In this document: piece by piece, positions 31,951-40,310 of the stretch
How the letters are laid out: each line of letters begins with the position of its first letter
How positions within the stretch are numbered: position 1 is the first letter of the stretch
From: Nonomuraea sp. NEAU-A123
GTDB lineage: Bacteria > Actinomycetota > Actinomycetes > Streptosporangiales > Streptosporangiaceae
NCBI RefSeq assembly: GCF_018603905.1
Contig: NZ_JAHFZZ010000001.1
Span: 558,001-622,000 of the forward strand
Direction of reading: 5' to 3'
Length of the DNA stretch: 64,000 nt
Made by a program: the position numbers and the translations under genes
Notes under the pieces: generated by a model
Seen by the model: only the letters and a program-made list of their open reading frames with translations
Told to the model about the DNA's origin: nothing
The model's database searches: none

Positions 31951-34900
31951 TCGAGAGGGTCCGGCACAGGCTCTGGCTGGCGCTGTGCTGCCTGGGCTTC
32001 GCCGTGCTGACGTTCACCACCAAGCCGGGCGACGTCATCTCCGACACCAAGCTCGACCTGGCGCTCAACCCGCTCGGCTGGCTGGAGCGCGCCGCCCACC
32101 TCTGGGACCTCCAGCACTTCGGCCAGTTGCAGAACCAGGTGGCCGGCTACCTGTTCCCGATGGGCCCGTTCTTCGCGCTCGGCGACCTGGCCCACCTCGC
32201 GCCCTGGGTGACCCAGCGGCTCTGGCTGACGGTGCTGCTGTGCGTGGCCTTCCTCGGCGTGGAGCGGCTGGGCAGGCAGCTCGGCGTCGGCACGCCGGGC
32301 ACCCGGATCGTCGGCGCGCTGGCGTACGCGCTGGCGCCGCGCACCCTGTCGATCATCGGCGAGATCTCGATCGAGTGGCTGCCCGCCGCGATGCTGCCGT
32401 GGATCCTGATTCCGCTGCTCACCGCCACGGAGACGGGCCAGCGGGCCAGGGCGGCGGTCAGATCTGGGCTCGCCGTCGCGCTCTGCGGCGGCGTGAACGC
32501 GGTCGCGGTGCTGGCCGTGCTCATCGCCCCGGTGCTCTACATCCTGACCCGTCCGAGCCCGGTGCCCCGCTGGCGGATGCTCGGCTGGTGGAGCGGCGCG
32601 GTCGCCGTGGCCACCCTGTTCTGGTGGCTGCCGCTGCTGCTCGTGGGCCGCTACGCGTTCTCCTTCCTGCCCTACACCGAGACGGCCTCGACGACCACGC
32701 AGGTCACCTCGCTCACGAACGTGCTGCGGGGCGCCTCCGACTGGGTCCGCTACCTGACCGTCGGCGGCGTCACCGACCAGCCCGCCGGCTACGCGATCGC
32801 CACCTCGGCCGTGCTGGTCGTGATCACCGGCCTGCTGGCCGCGCTCGGCCTGGCCGGGCTGGCCCGGCGCGACCTGCCCGCGAAGGGCTTCCTGCTCGTG
32901 GTGTTCGTCGTGGGCGTGGCCGCGCTGGTCGCCGGGCACACGAGCGCGCTGGAGCCGGTCGTCGCCGAGCCCGTGCGATGGCTGCTGGACGGGCCGCTCG
33001 CGCCGCTGCGCAACCTGCGGAAGTTCGATCCGCTGGTCCGGCTGCCGCTCGCGTTCGGGCTGGCGCACCTGCTGGCCGGGGCCCGGTTGCGGCTGCGCTC
33101 GGTAGCCCTGGTGGCCCTGGCCGGGCTCGTGCTGCCCGTCTTCAACCAGGGGCTGGGCGCTCCCGGCGACTTCAAGGAGGTGCCGCTCTACTGGCGGCAG
33201 GCGGCGGCCTGGGTGAACGAGAACGCCGGAGACGACGGCGTGCTGGTCGTGCCCGGCGCCAAGTTCGGCGAATATCTCTGGGGCCGGCCGATGGACGACC
33301 CCATGCAGCCGCTGTTCACCGCCCGCTGGACCACCCGGCAGGTCGCGGCCGCCGGCTCCGTGGGCCTGACCAGACTGCTCGACGCCATCGACCAGCGGCT
33401 CACGGCCGGGTACGGCTCACCGGGACTGACCGAGGTGCTGCGCAGGATGGGCGTGCGCTACCTGGTCGTCAGGAACGACCTGATGCGGGCGAACCTCCAG
33501 GGCGCCTGGCCGTCCAGGATCTACGAGGCGCTGCGCGAGTCGCCGGGCATCACGAAGGTGCGCTCGTTCGGTGGGGAGGTCGGCGACACCGTCACCGACG
33601 ACGTGATCGACTCGGTGGACTGGCCGTTCCCCGCGCTGGAGATCTACGAGGTGTCGGGCAGCTCCGACCTGCTCAGCGTGCAGTCGGCGGGCGATGCCGT
33701 ACAGGTGCGCGGCGGCCCGGACTCCCTGCTCACGATGGGCGATCTCGGGCTGCTCGGTGACGGTCCCGTGCTGGTGAACGGCGACGCGGGCAAGCGCGAG
33801 ACGCCGGCCGTGGTGAGCGACGCGCTGCGGCTGCGCGAGCGGCAGTTCGGTGAGATCCGGTCGAACTGGACGCCCACCCTGACGGCCGACCGGCGCGACG
33901 ACTTCTCCGGGGTCAAGACGCTCGACCTGCTCGAAGACGGCTGGCTGCGCGACACCGCCACCGCCGAGTACGACGGCATCTCCAGCATCACCGCCTCCTC
34001 CTCGGTGGCCGACGCCGACGCGGTGCCCGGCCTCAGCGCCACCGGGCGCAGCCCGTGGGCCGCCATGGACGGCGACTACGAGACCGGCTGGGAGAGCGGC
34101 GGCTGGCACCGGCCCCAGGGCGAGTGGCTGCGCGTGGACCTGCCCAGGCGGCGGGTGATCCCCGCGTTCCAGGCGACATTCACCAACAACGTGCTGCTCG
34201 GGCAGTCGGTCAAGCGCGTGGCCGTGGAGACCGAGGGCGGCCGGATCGAGCAGGACGTCCAGCGGACCAACAGCCCGCAGAGGCTGCGGGTCCCGCCCGG
34301 CGCGACGAGCTGGCTGCGCGTCCGGATCCTGGCCACGTACAACGCCGACTGGAGCTTCGTGCAGCGGGTGGGCATCACCGAGCTCACGATCCCCGGCATC
34401 CTGCCCGGGCGGACGATCCGGCTGCCCGGCGAGGGCGGCGACGCCTTCGTGATGGACCGGGGGCTCGACTCCCGCCCCTGGTGCATGCGGAACCAGAGCC
34501 GCTGGATCTGCAACCCGCTGCTGGCCCGGCCGGGCGAAGAAGGCGCCGGATTCGACCGGACTTTTACCGTTAAGCAGGGACAGAAGGCTGCGGTGCGCGG
34601 CTCCGCCATTCTGCGGGATTCCAAGCTCGTCGACCGCTTCACCCGGTTGGGCGGCGGACTGACCAGGGTGATCGGCTCGTCGCAGGCGAGCAAGGACGCG
34701 GTGTCGGCGCCGAGGTCGGCGTTCGACGCCGACGCGGCCACCACCTGGATCCCGGCCGCCGGCGACCCTGAACCCACGCTCACGCTCGGCTGGCAGCCCA
34801 GGCGCGTGCTCTCGCGGATCCAGATCGCCCGGCCCGGCGGCGACAAGCAGCCGCTCGACGTGGTCCTGACCGGCGACAAGGGCGCCGTGCGCAGCGGCCG

Positions 34901-35999
34901 GGTGGACGCGAACGGCTACCTGAGCTTCAAGCCGCTCGCCACGACCCGGCTCAAGCTGCGCTTCTATGCCACCTCCAAGCGGCTGCAGGTCACCGAGCTG
35001 GTGATCCCCGGCGTCCAGCCGGCCAGCCGGCCGGAGGGCGTGCCGTTCCGGCTGGCCTGCGGGCAGGGACCGAGCCTCCAGGTCAACGGCGTGACCGTGG
35101 CGACCAAGGTGACCGGTACCTTCGCCGACCTGCTGGAACAGCGGCCGGTGAGGTTCACCGGCTGCTCGAGGGCCGCGCTCACGGCCGGCGACAACCGGGT
35201 CAGGGCCGCCGGCTGGGACCCGTTCGCGGTCGAGAACCTGGTGATCGGCTCGCTCCCCGCCGAGCCGCCGGCCGTGGAGGGCGCGGCGGTCCCGGGCACG
35301 TGGACGTTGTCGGCGCGCGAGGCGAAGGTGACCGCGCCGAAGGACGCCTTCCTCGTCGTCAACGAGAACTACAACGCGGGCTGGCGCGCCGAGCTCGACG
35401 GGAAGGAGCTGCGGCCGGTCCGGATCGACGGCTGGAAGCAGGCGTGGGAGCTGCCCGCCGGCACGTCGGGGACCGTGCGCATGGAGTACCTGCCCGACCG
35501 GCCCTACTGGCTCGCGCTCGCCCTGGGACTGGCCGGGATCGCCCTGCTGACGCTGCTCGCCCTGGTGCTGCGCGGACCGCGTCCCGAACACGTCAGAGCG
35601 ACCGCCGTCGCCGGCGAGTCACGGCTGTCCCGCTGGCGGGTGCCGTACGTGATCGTGCTGGGGCTGGCCTTCGGCGGCTGGGTGGCGGACTGGCCGGGCA
35701 TGCTCGCGGTCCTGGCCGCCGTCGTGACGGTGCTGCTGCTGCGGGTACGGCGGGCGGCGGCCGTGCACTGGGTGGCCGGCTGGCTGTTCGGCGGGGCGAC
35801 GGCGGCGCTGGCGGCGGCCATGGCGCTGCGGGATCACGGAGTGGACGTTGGGCCGCTGATGGATCAGGTGCCGCAGCTCGTGGCCTGCGCGGCCATGGGC
35901 GTGCTCTTCGGGCAGCTCGTCACGGAGCAGGAGCCGCCGGCTCCGGAGCCGGAGCCGGCGAAGGCGGAGCAGCCGCTGGCCGACGCCCGGCGAGCCTGA
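31947..35999 (+). CDS. aftD: AftD-like alpha-(1->3)-arabinofuranosyltransferase family protein (DUF3367)
   Basis: A 1350-residue giant membrane protein, close to the 1400 residues of mycobacterial AftD. Membrane helices fill the first 400 residues, with a GT-C-type acidic loop after helix 1 (PGDVISDTKLDLALNPLGWL). A large extracytoplasmic part includes two discoidin/F5-8C-like sugar-binding stretches (about 690-810, GDYETGWESGGWHRPQGEWLR; about 925-1010, FDADAATTWIP). A further beta-rich domain (ENYNAGWRAELDGKELRPV) and C-terminal membrane helices (about 1190-1330) follow. GTG start overlaps the GT4 stop. AftD adds branching arabinofuranose from decaprenyl-phosphoarabinose in mycobacteria; the donor here is inferred. 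The 3' 80 bp also encode the end of the opposite acyltransferase gene. Confidence 0.86.
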   Translation: MIERVRHRLWLALCCLGFAVLTFTTKPGDVISDTKLDLALNPLGWLERAAHLWDLQHFGQLQNQVAGYLFPMGPFFALGDLAHLAPWVTQRLWLTVLLCVAFLGVERLGRQLGVGTPGTRIVGALAYALAPRTLSIIGEISIEWLPAAMLPWILIPLLTATETGQRARAAVRSGLAVALCGGVNAVAVLAVLIAPVLYILTRPSPVPRWRMLGWWSGAVAVATLFWWLPLLLVGRYAFSFLPYTETASTTTQVTSLTNVLRGASDWVRYLTVGGVTDQPAGYAIATSAVLVVITGLLAALGLAGLARRDLPAKGFLLVVFVVGVAALVAGHTSALEPVVAEPVRWLLDGPLAPLRNLRKFDPLVRLPLAFGLAHLLAGARLRLRSVALVALAGLVLPVFNQGLGAPGDFKEVPLYWRQAAAWVNENAGDDGVLVVPGAKFGEYLWGRPMDDPMQPLFTARWTTRQVAAAGSVGLTRLLDAIDQRLTAGYGSPGLTEVLRRMGVRYLVVRNDLMRANLQGAWPSRIYEALRESPGITKVRSFGGEVGDTVTDDVIDSVDWPFPALEIYEVSGSSDLLSVQSAGDAVQVRGGPDSLLTMGDLGLLGDGPVLVNGDAGKRETPAVVSDALRLRERQFGEIRSNWTPTLTADRRDDFSGVKTLDLLEDGWLRDTATAEYDGISSITASSSVADADAVPGLSATGRSPWAAMDGDYETGWESGGWHRPQGEWLRVDLPRRRVIPAFQATFTNNVLLGQSVKRVAVETEGGRIEQDVQRTNSPQRLRVPPGATSWLRVRILATYNADWSFVQRVGITELTIPGILPGRTIRLPGEGGDAFVMDRGLDSRPWCMRNQSRWICNPLLARPGEEGAGFDRTFTVKQGQKAAVRGSAILRDSKLVDRFTRLGGGLTRVIGSSQASKDAVSAPRSAFDADAATTWIPAAGDPEPTLTLGWQPRRVLSRIQIARPGGDKQPLDVVLTGDKGAVRSGRVDANGYLSFKPLATTRLKLRFYATSKRLQVTELVIPGVQPASRPEGVPFRLACGQGPSLQVNGVTVATKVTGTFADLLEQRPVRFTGCSRAALTAGDNRVRAAGWDPFAVENLVIGSLPAEPPAVEGAAVPGTWTLSAREAKVTAPKDAFLVVNENYNAGWRAELDGKELRPVRIDGWKQAWELPAGTSGTVRMEYLPDRPYWLALALGLAGIALLTLLALVLRGPRPEHVRATAVAGESRLSRWRVPYVIVLGLAFGGWVADWPGMLAVLAAVVTVLLLRVRRAAAVHWVAGWLFGGATAALAAAMALRDHGVDVGPLMDQVPQLVACAAMGVLFGQLVTEQEPPAPEPEPAKAEQPLADARRA

Positions 36000-37125
36000 G
36001 CGCGTTCTCCTCGACGAGGTGATAGCTGGCGGCGCTGATCAGGAGCGAGGCGATGAACGTCAGGATCGCGACCTTCACGAAGTCGCCGGTGAACGGCTGG
36101 TCTCCGGTGATCTTGTAATAGAGGGTGATCACCGGCGCGTGCCAGAGGAAGAAGCTGTAGGAGATGCGGCCCAGGTAGGCCGTGACCGGGTTGCCCAGCA
36201 CCCGGTGCCTCAGTGAGTCGTGCCTGGAGGCGAGGGCGAACGGCGCGATCACGAGGACGGCCACCGACGTCTCCAGGATCATCCGCCAGAGCGACTGCGA
36301 CAGCGTGGGCAGCGTGAGCGTGCGCGGGCCGGCCAGCTCGGTGCTCAGCACCGCGTACAGCAGCAGCGCCAGCACCAGGAGCTGCGGCGCCAGCGCGTCG
36401 ACCACCTTGCTCTGCTTGATCCACACCGACAGCACGGCCATGGCCATGCCGGCGGCGAAGTAGATCAGGTGATGCGGCAGCCAGAGCGCCAGTTGCGGCT
36501 GGTCGTAGGCGTGCGAGACGACCACGCTGGTCAGCGAGACCACCGGCAGCACGGCGATGCCCGCCAGCAGCCTGACCGGCCGGTTGCCGCCGCGCGCCCA
36601 GCCGTGCAGGGCCCAGACGTTCAGGACCCAGGCGAGCACCGGCAGCAGCAGGTAGAACGCCATCTCGATCGGCATCGTCCACATCTGGTAGAGGCCGTCG
36701 GGGGCGCGGTTCTGCTCGGTGTAGTTCTGCAGCAGGAACAGCCACTTCGCCCAGCCGGTCCAGTCGAGCGAGCTCCACGCCCACAGGGCCAGCGCCGTGA
36801 CCAGCCAGTAGGCGGGCAGGACGCGGACCAGCCGGCGCCAGAGGTAGCGCCCCGGCCTGGGGCGCGGCGTGTCCTCGATGACCGCGCGGGCCCACGGGCG
36901 GTAGAGCAGCAGGCCCGACAGCAGGAAGAAGATGGGTACGGCGATGCCCAGCCGGGTGGTCATCCAGGCGAACATGCCCTCGCGGTAGATGATGCCGGTG
37001 TTGCCACCGACGTGCAGCACCCAGACGCCGAGCGCGGCCAGGGCGCGGATGCCGTCCAGCGCGGCGTCCCTGCCCGCCAGTGGATCCGCTGCCGGCTCCT
37101 TCACGGCTGCGCGCACGGCACTCAT
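35920..37125 (-). CDS. Acyltransferase 3 family membrane protein (OafA-like)
   Basis: A 401-residue integral membrane O-acyltransferase with about ten helices. It has the family motif RDAALDGIRALAALGVWVLHVGG with the active-site His, the FFLLSGLLLYRPW stretch, and RISYSFFLWHAPV. The Pro/Ala-rich C-terminus (PPSPAPAPEPAAPAP) is encoded opposite the last 80 bp of the aftD-like gene. It acylates an envelope sugar using a cytoplasmic acyl donor; M. tuberculosis Rv0228 is a similar gene in a similar neighbourhood. ATG 37125 overlaps the stop of the upstream methyltransferase gene by 4 bp. Confidence 0.9.
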   Translation of the reverse strand: MSAVRAAVKEPAADPLAGRDAALDGIRALAALGVWVLHVGGNTGIIYREGMFAWMTTRLGIAVPIFFLLSGLLLYRPWARAVIEDTPRPRPGRYLWRRLVRVLPAYWLVTALALWAWSSLDWTGWAKWLFLLQNYTEQNRAPDGLYQMWTMPIEMAFYLLLPVLAWVLNVWALHGWARGGNRPVRLLAGIAVLPVVSLTSVVVSHAYDQPQLALWLPHHLIYFAAGMAMAVLSVWIKQSKVVDALAPQLLVLALLLYAVLSTELAGPRTLTLPTLSQSLWRMILETSVAVLVIAPFALASRHDSLRHRVLGNPVTAYLGRISYSFFLWHAPVITLYYKITGDQPFTGDFVKVAILTFIASLLISAASYHLVEENALRLAGRRPAAAPPSPAPAPEPAAPAP

Positions 37126-37841
37126 GGGCGTTTCCTGAGCACGAGGACCAGGTTCCACGTCGCGAACTCCCTGACGATCGGCACCTTCAGCATCGGCCGC
37201 CACCACCAGGGCAGGTAGCGGGGCAGCACGTCGACCAGGTCGGCGTCCGTACGAGTCCGCGCCCAGCGCAGCCCGTCGGCCACCGACACCGGATAGAGGC
37301 TCTCGCCAAAACGGTTCTTGGGCGGCTTGCCGTACTTATCCTCATATTTCCGGGCGGCCCGGTCGCCCCCCAGGTAGTGCCAGGGCGAGGTCTCGTGGCC
37401 GCCCCAGGGGGAGAGCCAGTTCGTGTACGCGAGGAAGATCAGGCCGCCGGGCCGCGTGACGCGCGTCATCTCGGCCGCCATGCGCCACGGGTCTGGAACG
37501 TGTTCCAGGACGTTGGACGAGAAGCACACGTCGAAGGAGGCGTCGGCGAGCGGCAGGTCCAGCGCGCTGCCGAGCACCCCGCCGCCGGGCGTGCCCTGCC
37601 CGGCCAGCTCGCCGGCGTCGACGTCCACGCACAGACAGCGGGCGCCGTCACGCCTGAAGGCGTCGGCGAAGTATCCCGGCCCGCCCCCCACGTCGAGCAC
37701 GGTCTTGTCGGCCAGCGGGCCGTAGTGCCGGAGCTGCGCGGTGGTGTCGGCGGCAAGCGTGGCGTAGTAGGCGCTCGGCGTGGCCTGCTCGGACCTGAAC
37801 GCGCGGAAGAGGCGGACGGATCTGGCCAGATCGGCGCGCAT
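37122..37841 (-). CDS. Class I SAM-dependent methyltransferase
   Basis: A 239-residue methyltransferase of the Methyltransf_11/UbiE-like kind. Motif I is VLDVGGGPGYFADAF, motif II acidic VDVDAGEL, motif post-I SALDLPLADASFDVCFSSNVLEHV, then RVTRPGGLIFLAYTNW. The C-terminal PWHYLGGDRAARKYEDKYGKPPKN region is typical of actinobacterial glycan-cluster methyltransferases (Rv0224c-like). ATG 37841 is chosen for the upstream CGGGAG; longer frames begin further upstream. It is translationally coupled to the acyltransferase and probably modifies the same polysaccharide or lipid-linked intermediate. Confidence 0.88.
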   Translation of the reverse strand: MRADLARSVRLFRAFRSEQATPSAYYATLAADTTAQLRHYGPLADKTVLDVGGGPGYFADAFRRDGARCLCVDVDAGELAGQGTPGGGVLGSALDLPLADASFDVCFSSNVLEHVPDPWRMAAEMTRVTRPGGLIFLAYTNWLSPWGGHETSPWHYLGGDRAARKYEDKYGKPPKNRFGESLYPVSVADGLRWARTRTDADLVDVLPRYLPWWWRPMLKVPIVREFATWNLVLVLRKRP

Positions 37842-38006
37842 GCTCGTGGCTCCCGGGGGTTGACGGGCTCCCACAATAGAACGAAGCTCTGGCCGAGGCG
37901 AGACCGATGAGGGGGCGGCGCGGTAACATCCCGCTCTGACCGGCTTCATCGTAGAACCTGTTCCGATTCGTTATGCGGATGTAGCTGCAGCGATCTGTCG
38001 TCGAAT

Positions 38007-38022
38007 GCTACTTTCCAGTAGC
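38007..38022. promoter_or_regulatory. GCTACT-N4-AGTAGC dyad, copy 2
   Basis: Same perfect 6-bp arms and 4-bp spacing as the site at 29827. It lies 91 bp upstream of the DUF3068 start and 165 bp upstream of the divergent methyltransferase start, so it could serve both. Confidence 0.6.
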
Positions 38023-38113
38023 GATCATGTTGCGGGTGTATCACACCCGCGGTTGATGTCCGGGGGGACAAGTAACCGGTTCTCGTATCCCTCGACCGCC
38101 AGGAGGATCCAGA

Positions 38114-39031
38114 ATGCGACGCACACCTGTACTCGTTCTCGTTGCCGTCGGGGCATTTCTGGTGGTACTCGCGGGCATGGTCCGCTACTGGGCGGCGGAC
38201 AAGATCATCGCTGCTCCGGCGGCCCAGTACAGCGTCACCAAGCTGCAGGCTCCGGGAGCCCAGTACTTCTCCATCGCCGACGGCAAGGTGCTGACCGCCG
38301 ACCTCAGCATGCTCGTCACGACCCGTGGCGACGTCAAGGAGGCCACGGACAACCGGGTGGTCTGGGACCAGTTCACCGTGGTGGACGACGTCACCAACAA
38401 CAAGCCGCAGATCAGCCTGTCGGAGCGGCGCAGTGCCTTCGACCGGCGCACCGGAGTGGGTGTCAACTGCTGCGGGGTCAGCGTCGACAAGGAGCCGGTG
38501 AAGCTGGAGGGGCAGATCTACCTGTTCCCGTTCGGCGTCGAGAAGAAGACGTACCGGGTCTTCAACCAGACGGCCAAGAAGGCGTTCGACACGACCTTCG
38601 TCGGTGAGGACACCGTCAACGGGCTGCCGGTCTACAAGTTCCAGCAGAACATCCCGGCCACGAAGGTCGCCACGCTGACCGCCCCCGGCTCGATGTTCGG
38701 CGTGACGCAGTCGGGCGACATCCAGCTCGACCGCTGGTACGAGGGCACCGACACCTACTGGGTCGAGCCCACCAGCGGCGCCCCGGTCAAGCAGGAAGTG
38801 CGGCGCAACGAGACGCTCAAGACCCAGGACGGCATCGAGCGCGCCAAGGCCCTGGTCGCCACCGCCTCGTTCACCCCGCAGACCATCACCGAGATGGTGC
38901 GCACGGCGACCGACGCCAAGAACCAGATCTCGCTGCTGAAGACCACGATCCCGATCGTCCTGCTGGTGCTCGGGCTGGTCGCGCTGGTCGTCGCGGTCAT
39001 CCTCGGCCGCCGTCGCCGCGAGAGCGAGTAA
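38114..39031 (+). CDS. DUF3068 (PorA-family) membrane protein
   Basis: A 305-residue protein with a membrane helix at each end (about 5-25 and 272-296) and a large extracytoplasmic domain. Its features are APAAQYSVTKLQAPGAQYFSIADG, DRRTGVGVNCC, RVFNQTAKKAFDTTFVGEDTVNGLPVYKFQQNIP and DTYWVEPTSGAPVKQ. This layout matches DUF3068, the PorA/Rv0227c-like family of actinobacterial envelope proteins. RBS AGGAGG precedes the ATG. A strong terminator follows directly, so it forms its own unit. Molecular function is unknown. Confidence 0.88.
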   Translation: MRRTPVLVLVAVGAFLVVLAGMVRYWAADKIIAAPAAQYSVTKLQAPGAQYFSIADGKVLTADLSMLVTTRGDVKEATDNRVVWDQFTVVDDVTNNKPQISLSERRSAFDRRTGVGVNCCGVSVDKEPVKLEGQIYLFPFGVEKKTYRVFNQTAKKAFDTTFVGEDTVNGLPVYKFQQNIPATKVATLTAPGSMFGVTQSGDIQLDRWYEGTDTYWVEPTSGAPVKQEVRRNETLKTQDGIERAKALVATASFTPQTITEMVRTATDAKNQISLLKTTIPIVLLVLGLVALVVAVILGRRRRESE

Positions 39032-39045
39032 CCGGAAACTCCTAC

Positions 39046-39078
39046 GAGGGCGCCCCTGATCAACGGGGGCGCCCTCGT
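39046..39078 (+). terminator. Rho-independent-type terminator after DUF3068
   Basis: Perfect 12-bp stem CGAGGGCGCCCC / GGGGCGCCCTCG with a 9-nt loop, followed by TTCGTTT, 15 bp after the DUF3068 stop codon. Confidence 0.9.
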
Positions 39079-39100
39079 TCGTTTCCCCGACCGACGAAAA

Positions 39101-39124
39101 GTTCTAGTACTAGAACACGTTGCA
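39101..39124. promoter_or_regulatory. 16-bp perfect palindrome overlapping a KstR-type motif
   Basis: GTTCTAGTACTAGAAC (39101-39116) is a perfect palindrome. Overlapping it, TAGAACACGTTGCA (39111-39124) fits the KstR consensus TnnAACnnGTTnnA described for the mycobacterial cholesterol regulon. The start of the nitronate-monooxygenase-like gene is 33 bp further on, a position suited to repression. Confidence 0.6.
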
Positions 39125-39156
39125 GTTTCTTCGCCGCCGGTCGTATTGTCGGGCCC

Positions 39157-40263
39157 ATGCGGACACGTGTGACGGACATGTTCGGTATCGAGCTCCCGAT
39201 CTTCGCCTTCAGCCACTGCCGGGACGTGGTCGCCGCGGTCAGCAAGGCCGGCGGCATGGGCGTACTGGGAGCCCTCTACTTCACCCCCGAAGAGCTCGAA
39301 ATGGAGCTCAAATGGATCGACGACCATGTAGACGGCCACCCGTACGGCGTCGACGTGGTCATGCCCGCCTCCTACGAGGGCGCCGACTTCGCGCCCGAGG
39401 AGCTGGTGGGCCGCCTGCAGACGATGATTCCCGAAGGTCACCGGAAGTTCGTCGAGGATCTCCTGGCCGGCCACGGCGTGCCTGCCCTGTCGTCGGACGC
39501 CGACGCGGGCAAGGTCCTGCTCGGCTGGACGGACGCCACCGCCCGTCCGCAGGTGGAGGTGGCACTGCGGCACCCGATCGCCCTGCTGGCCAACGCGCTG
39601 GGGCCACCGCCCGCGGACGTGGTGGAACTGGCCCACTCGCACGGCGTCAAGGTCGCCGCCCTCGCCTCCACCCCGCGCCACGCGCTCAAGCAGGTCGAGG
39701 TCGGCGTGGACGTCGTGGTGGCGCAGGGCACGGAGGCCGGCGGGCACACCGGCGAGATCTCCACCATGGTGCTGATCCCGCAGGTGGTGGACGCGGTGGA
39801 CGTGCCCGTCCTGGCGGCGGGCGGCATCGGCAACGGCCGCCAGATGGCCGCCGGCATGGCCCTGGGCGCCGAGGGCGTCTGGACCGGCTCGCTCTGGCTC
39901 ACGGTCGAGGAGGCCGACACTCCGGAGATGGCCAAGCAGCGCATCCTGGAGGCCACCTCACGCGACACCGTCCGCTCCCGGAGCTGGACGGGCAAACCGG
40001 CCAGGCTGCTCAAGAACGAGTGGACGGACGCCTGGGAGTCGCAGGAGTCACCGGGGACGCTGCCGATGCCGCTGCAGTTCATGCTGGTCTCGGACGCGCT
40101 GCGGCGCATCGGCCGCTCGGATGCCGCCGAACTGGCCACCTTCCCGGCCGGCCAGATCATCGGCATCACCAACCAGGTACGTTCCACGCGCGACGTCATG
40201 TACTCGCTGATGGAGGAGTACGCGGAGGCCATGGAACGGCTCGGCCGCATCACCGGGGACTGA
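39157..40263 (+). CDS. Nitronate monooxygenase/2-nitropropane dioxygenase-like FMN enzyme
   Basis: A 368-residue TIM-barrel flavoprotein. N-terminal TDMFGIELPIFAFSHCRDVVAAVSKAGGMGVLG is the usual opening of the family; QGTEAGGHTGEISTMVLIPQV and VLAAGGIGNGRQMAAGMALGAEGVWTGSLWL are the FMN phosphate-binding stretches. Members oxidise nitronates or act as FMN-dependent reductases/dehydrogenases. IpdC in the mycobacterial steroid pathway belongs to the same superfamily, but this N-terminus is not a clear IpdC match. A sterol-type operator upstream and catabolic genes downstream favour a role in steroid or acyl-CoA metabolism. Confidence 0.85.
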   Translation: MRTRVTDMFGIELPIFAFSHCRDVVAAVSKAGGMGVLGALYFTPEELEMELKWIDDHVDGHPYGVDVVMPASYEGADFAPEELVGRLQTMIPEGHRKFVEDLLAGHGVPALSSDADAGKVLLGWTDATARPQVEVALRHPIALLANALGPPPADVVELAHSHGVKVAALASTPRHALKQVEVGVDVVVAQGTEAGGHTGEISTMVLIPQVVDAVDVPVLAAGGIGNGRQMAAGMALGAEGVWTGSLWLTVEEADTPEMAKQRILEATSRDTVRSRSWTGKPARLLKNEWTDAWESQESPGTLPMPLQFMLVSDALRRIGRSDAAELATFPAGQIIGITNQVRSTRDVMYSLMEEYAEAMERLGRITGD

Positions 40264-40310
40264 TGATCGTCCGCGAGGTAGCGGGCGCGGTCCCGCTACC
40301 TCGCCCGCGC

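Noticed and set aside
38755..39747. Minus-strand open frame spanning the DUF3068 3' end and the nitronate-monooxygenase 5' end
   Set aside because: It crosses a strong terminator and an operator region and is antisense to two well-supported genes.
39157..40263. Assignment as IpdC of the steroid CD-ring pathway
   Set aside because: Same superfamily and a sterol-like operator, but the N-terminal sequence does not clearly match IpdC and no ipdA/ipdB genes are next to it.
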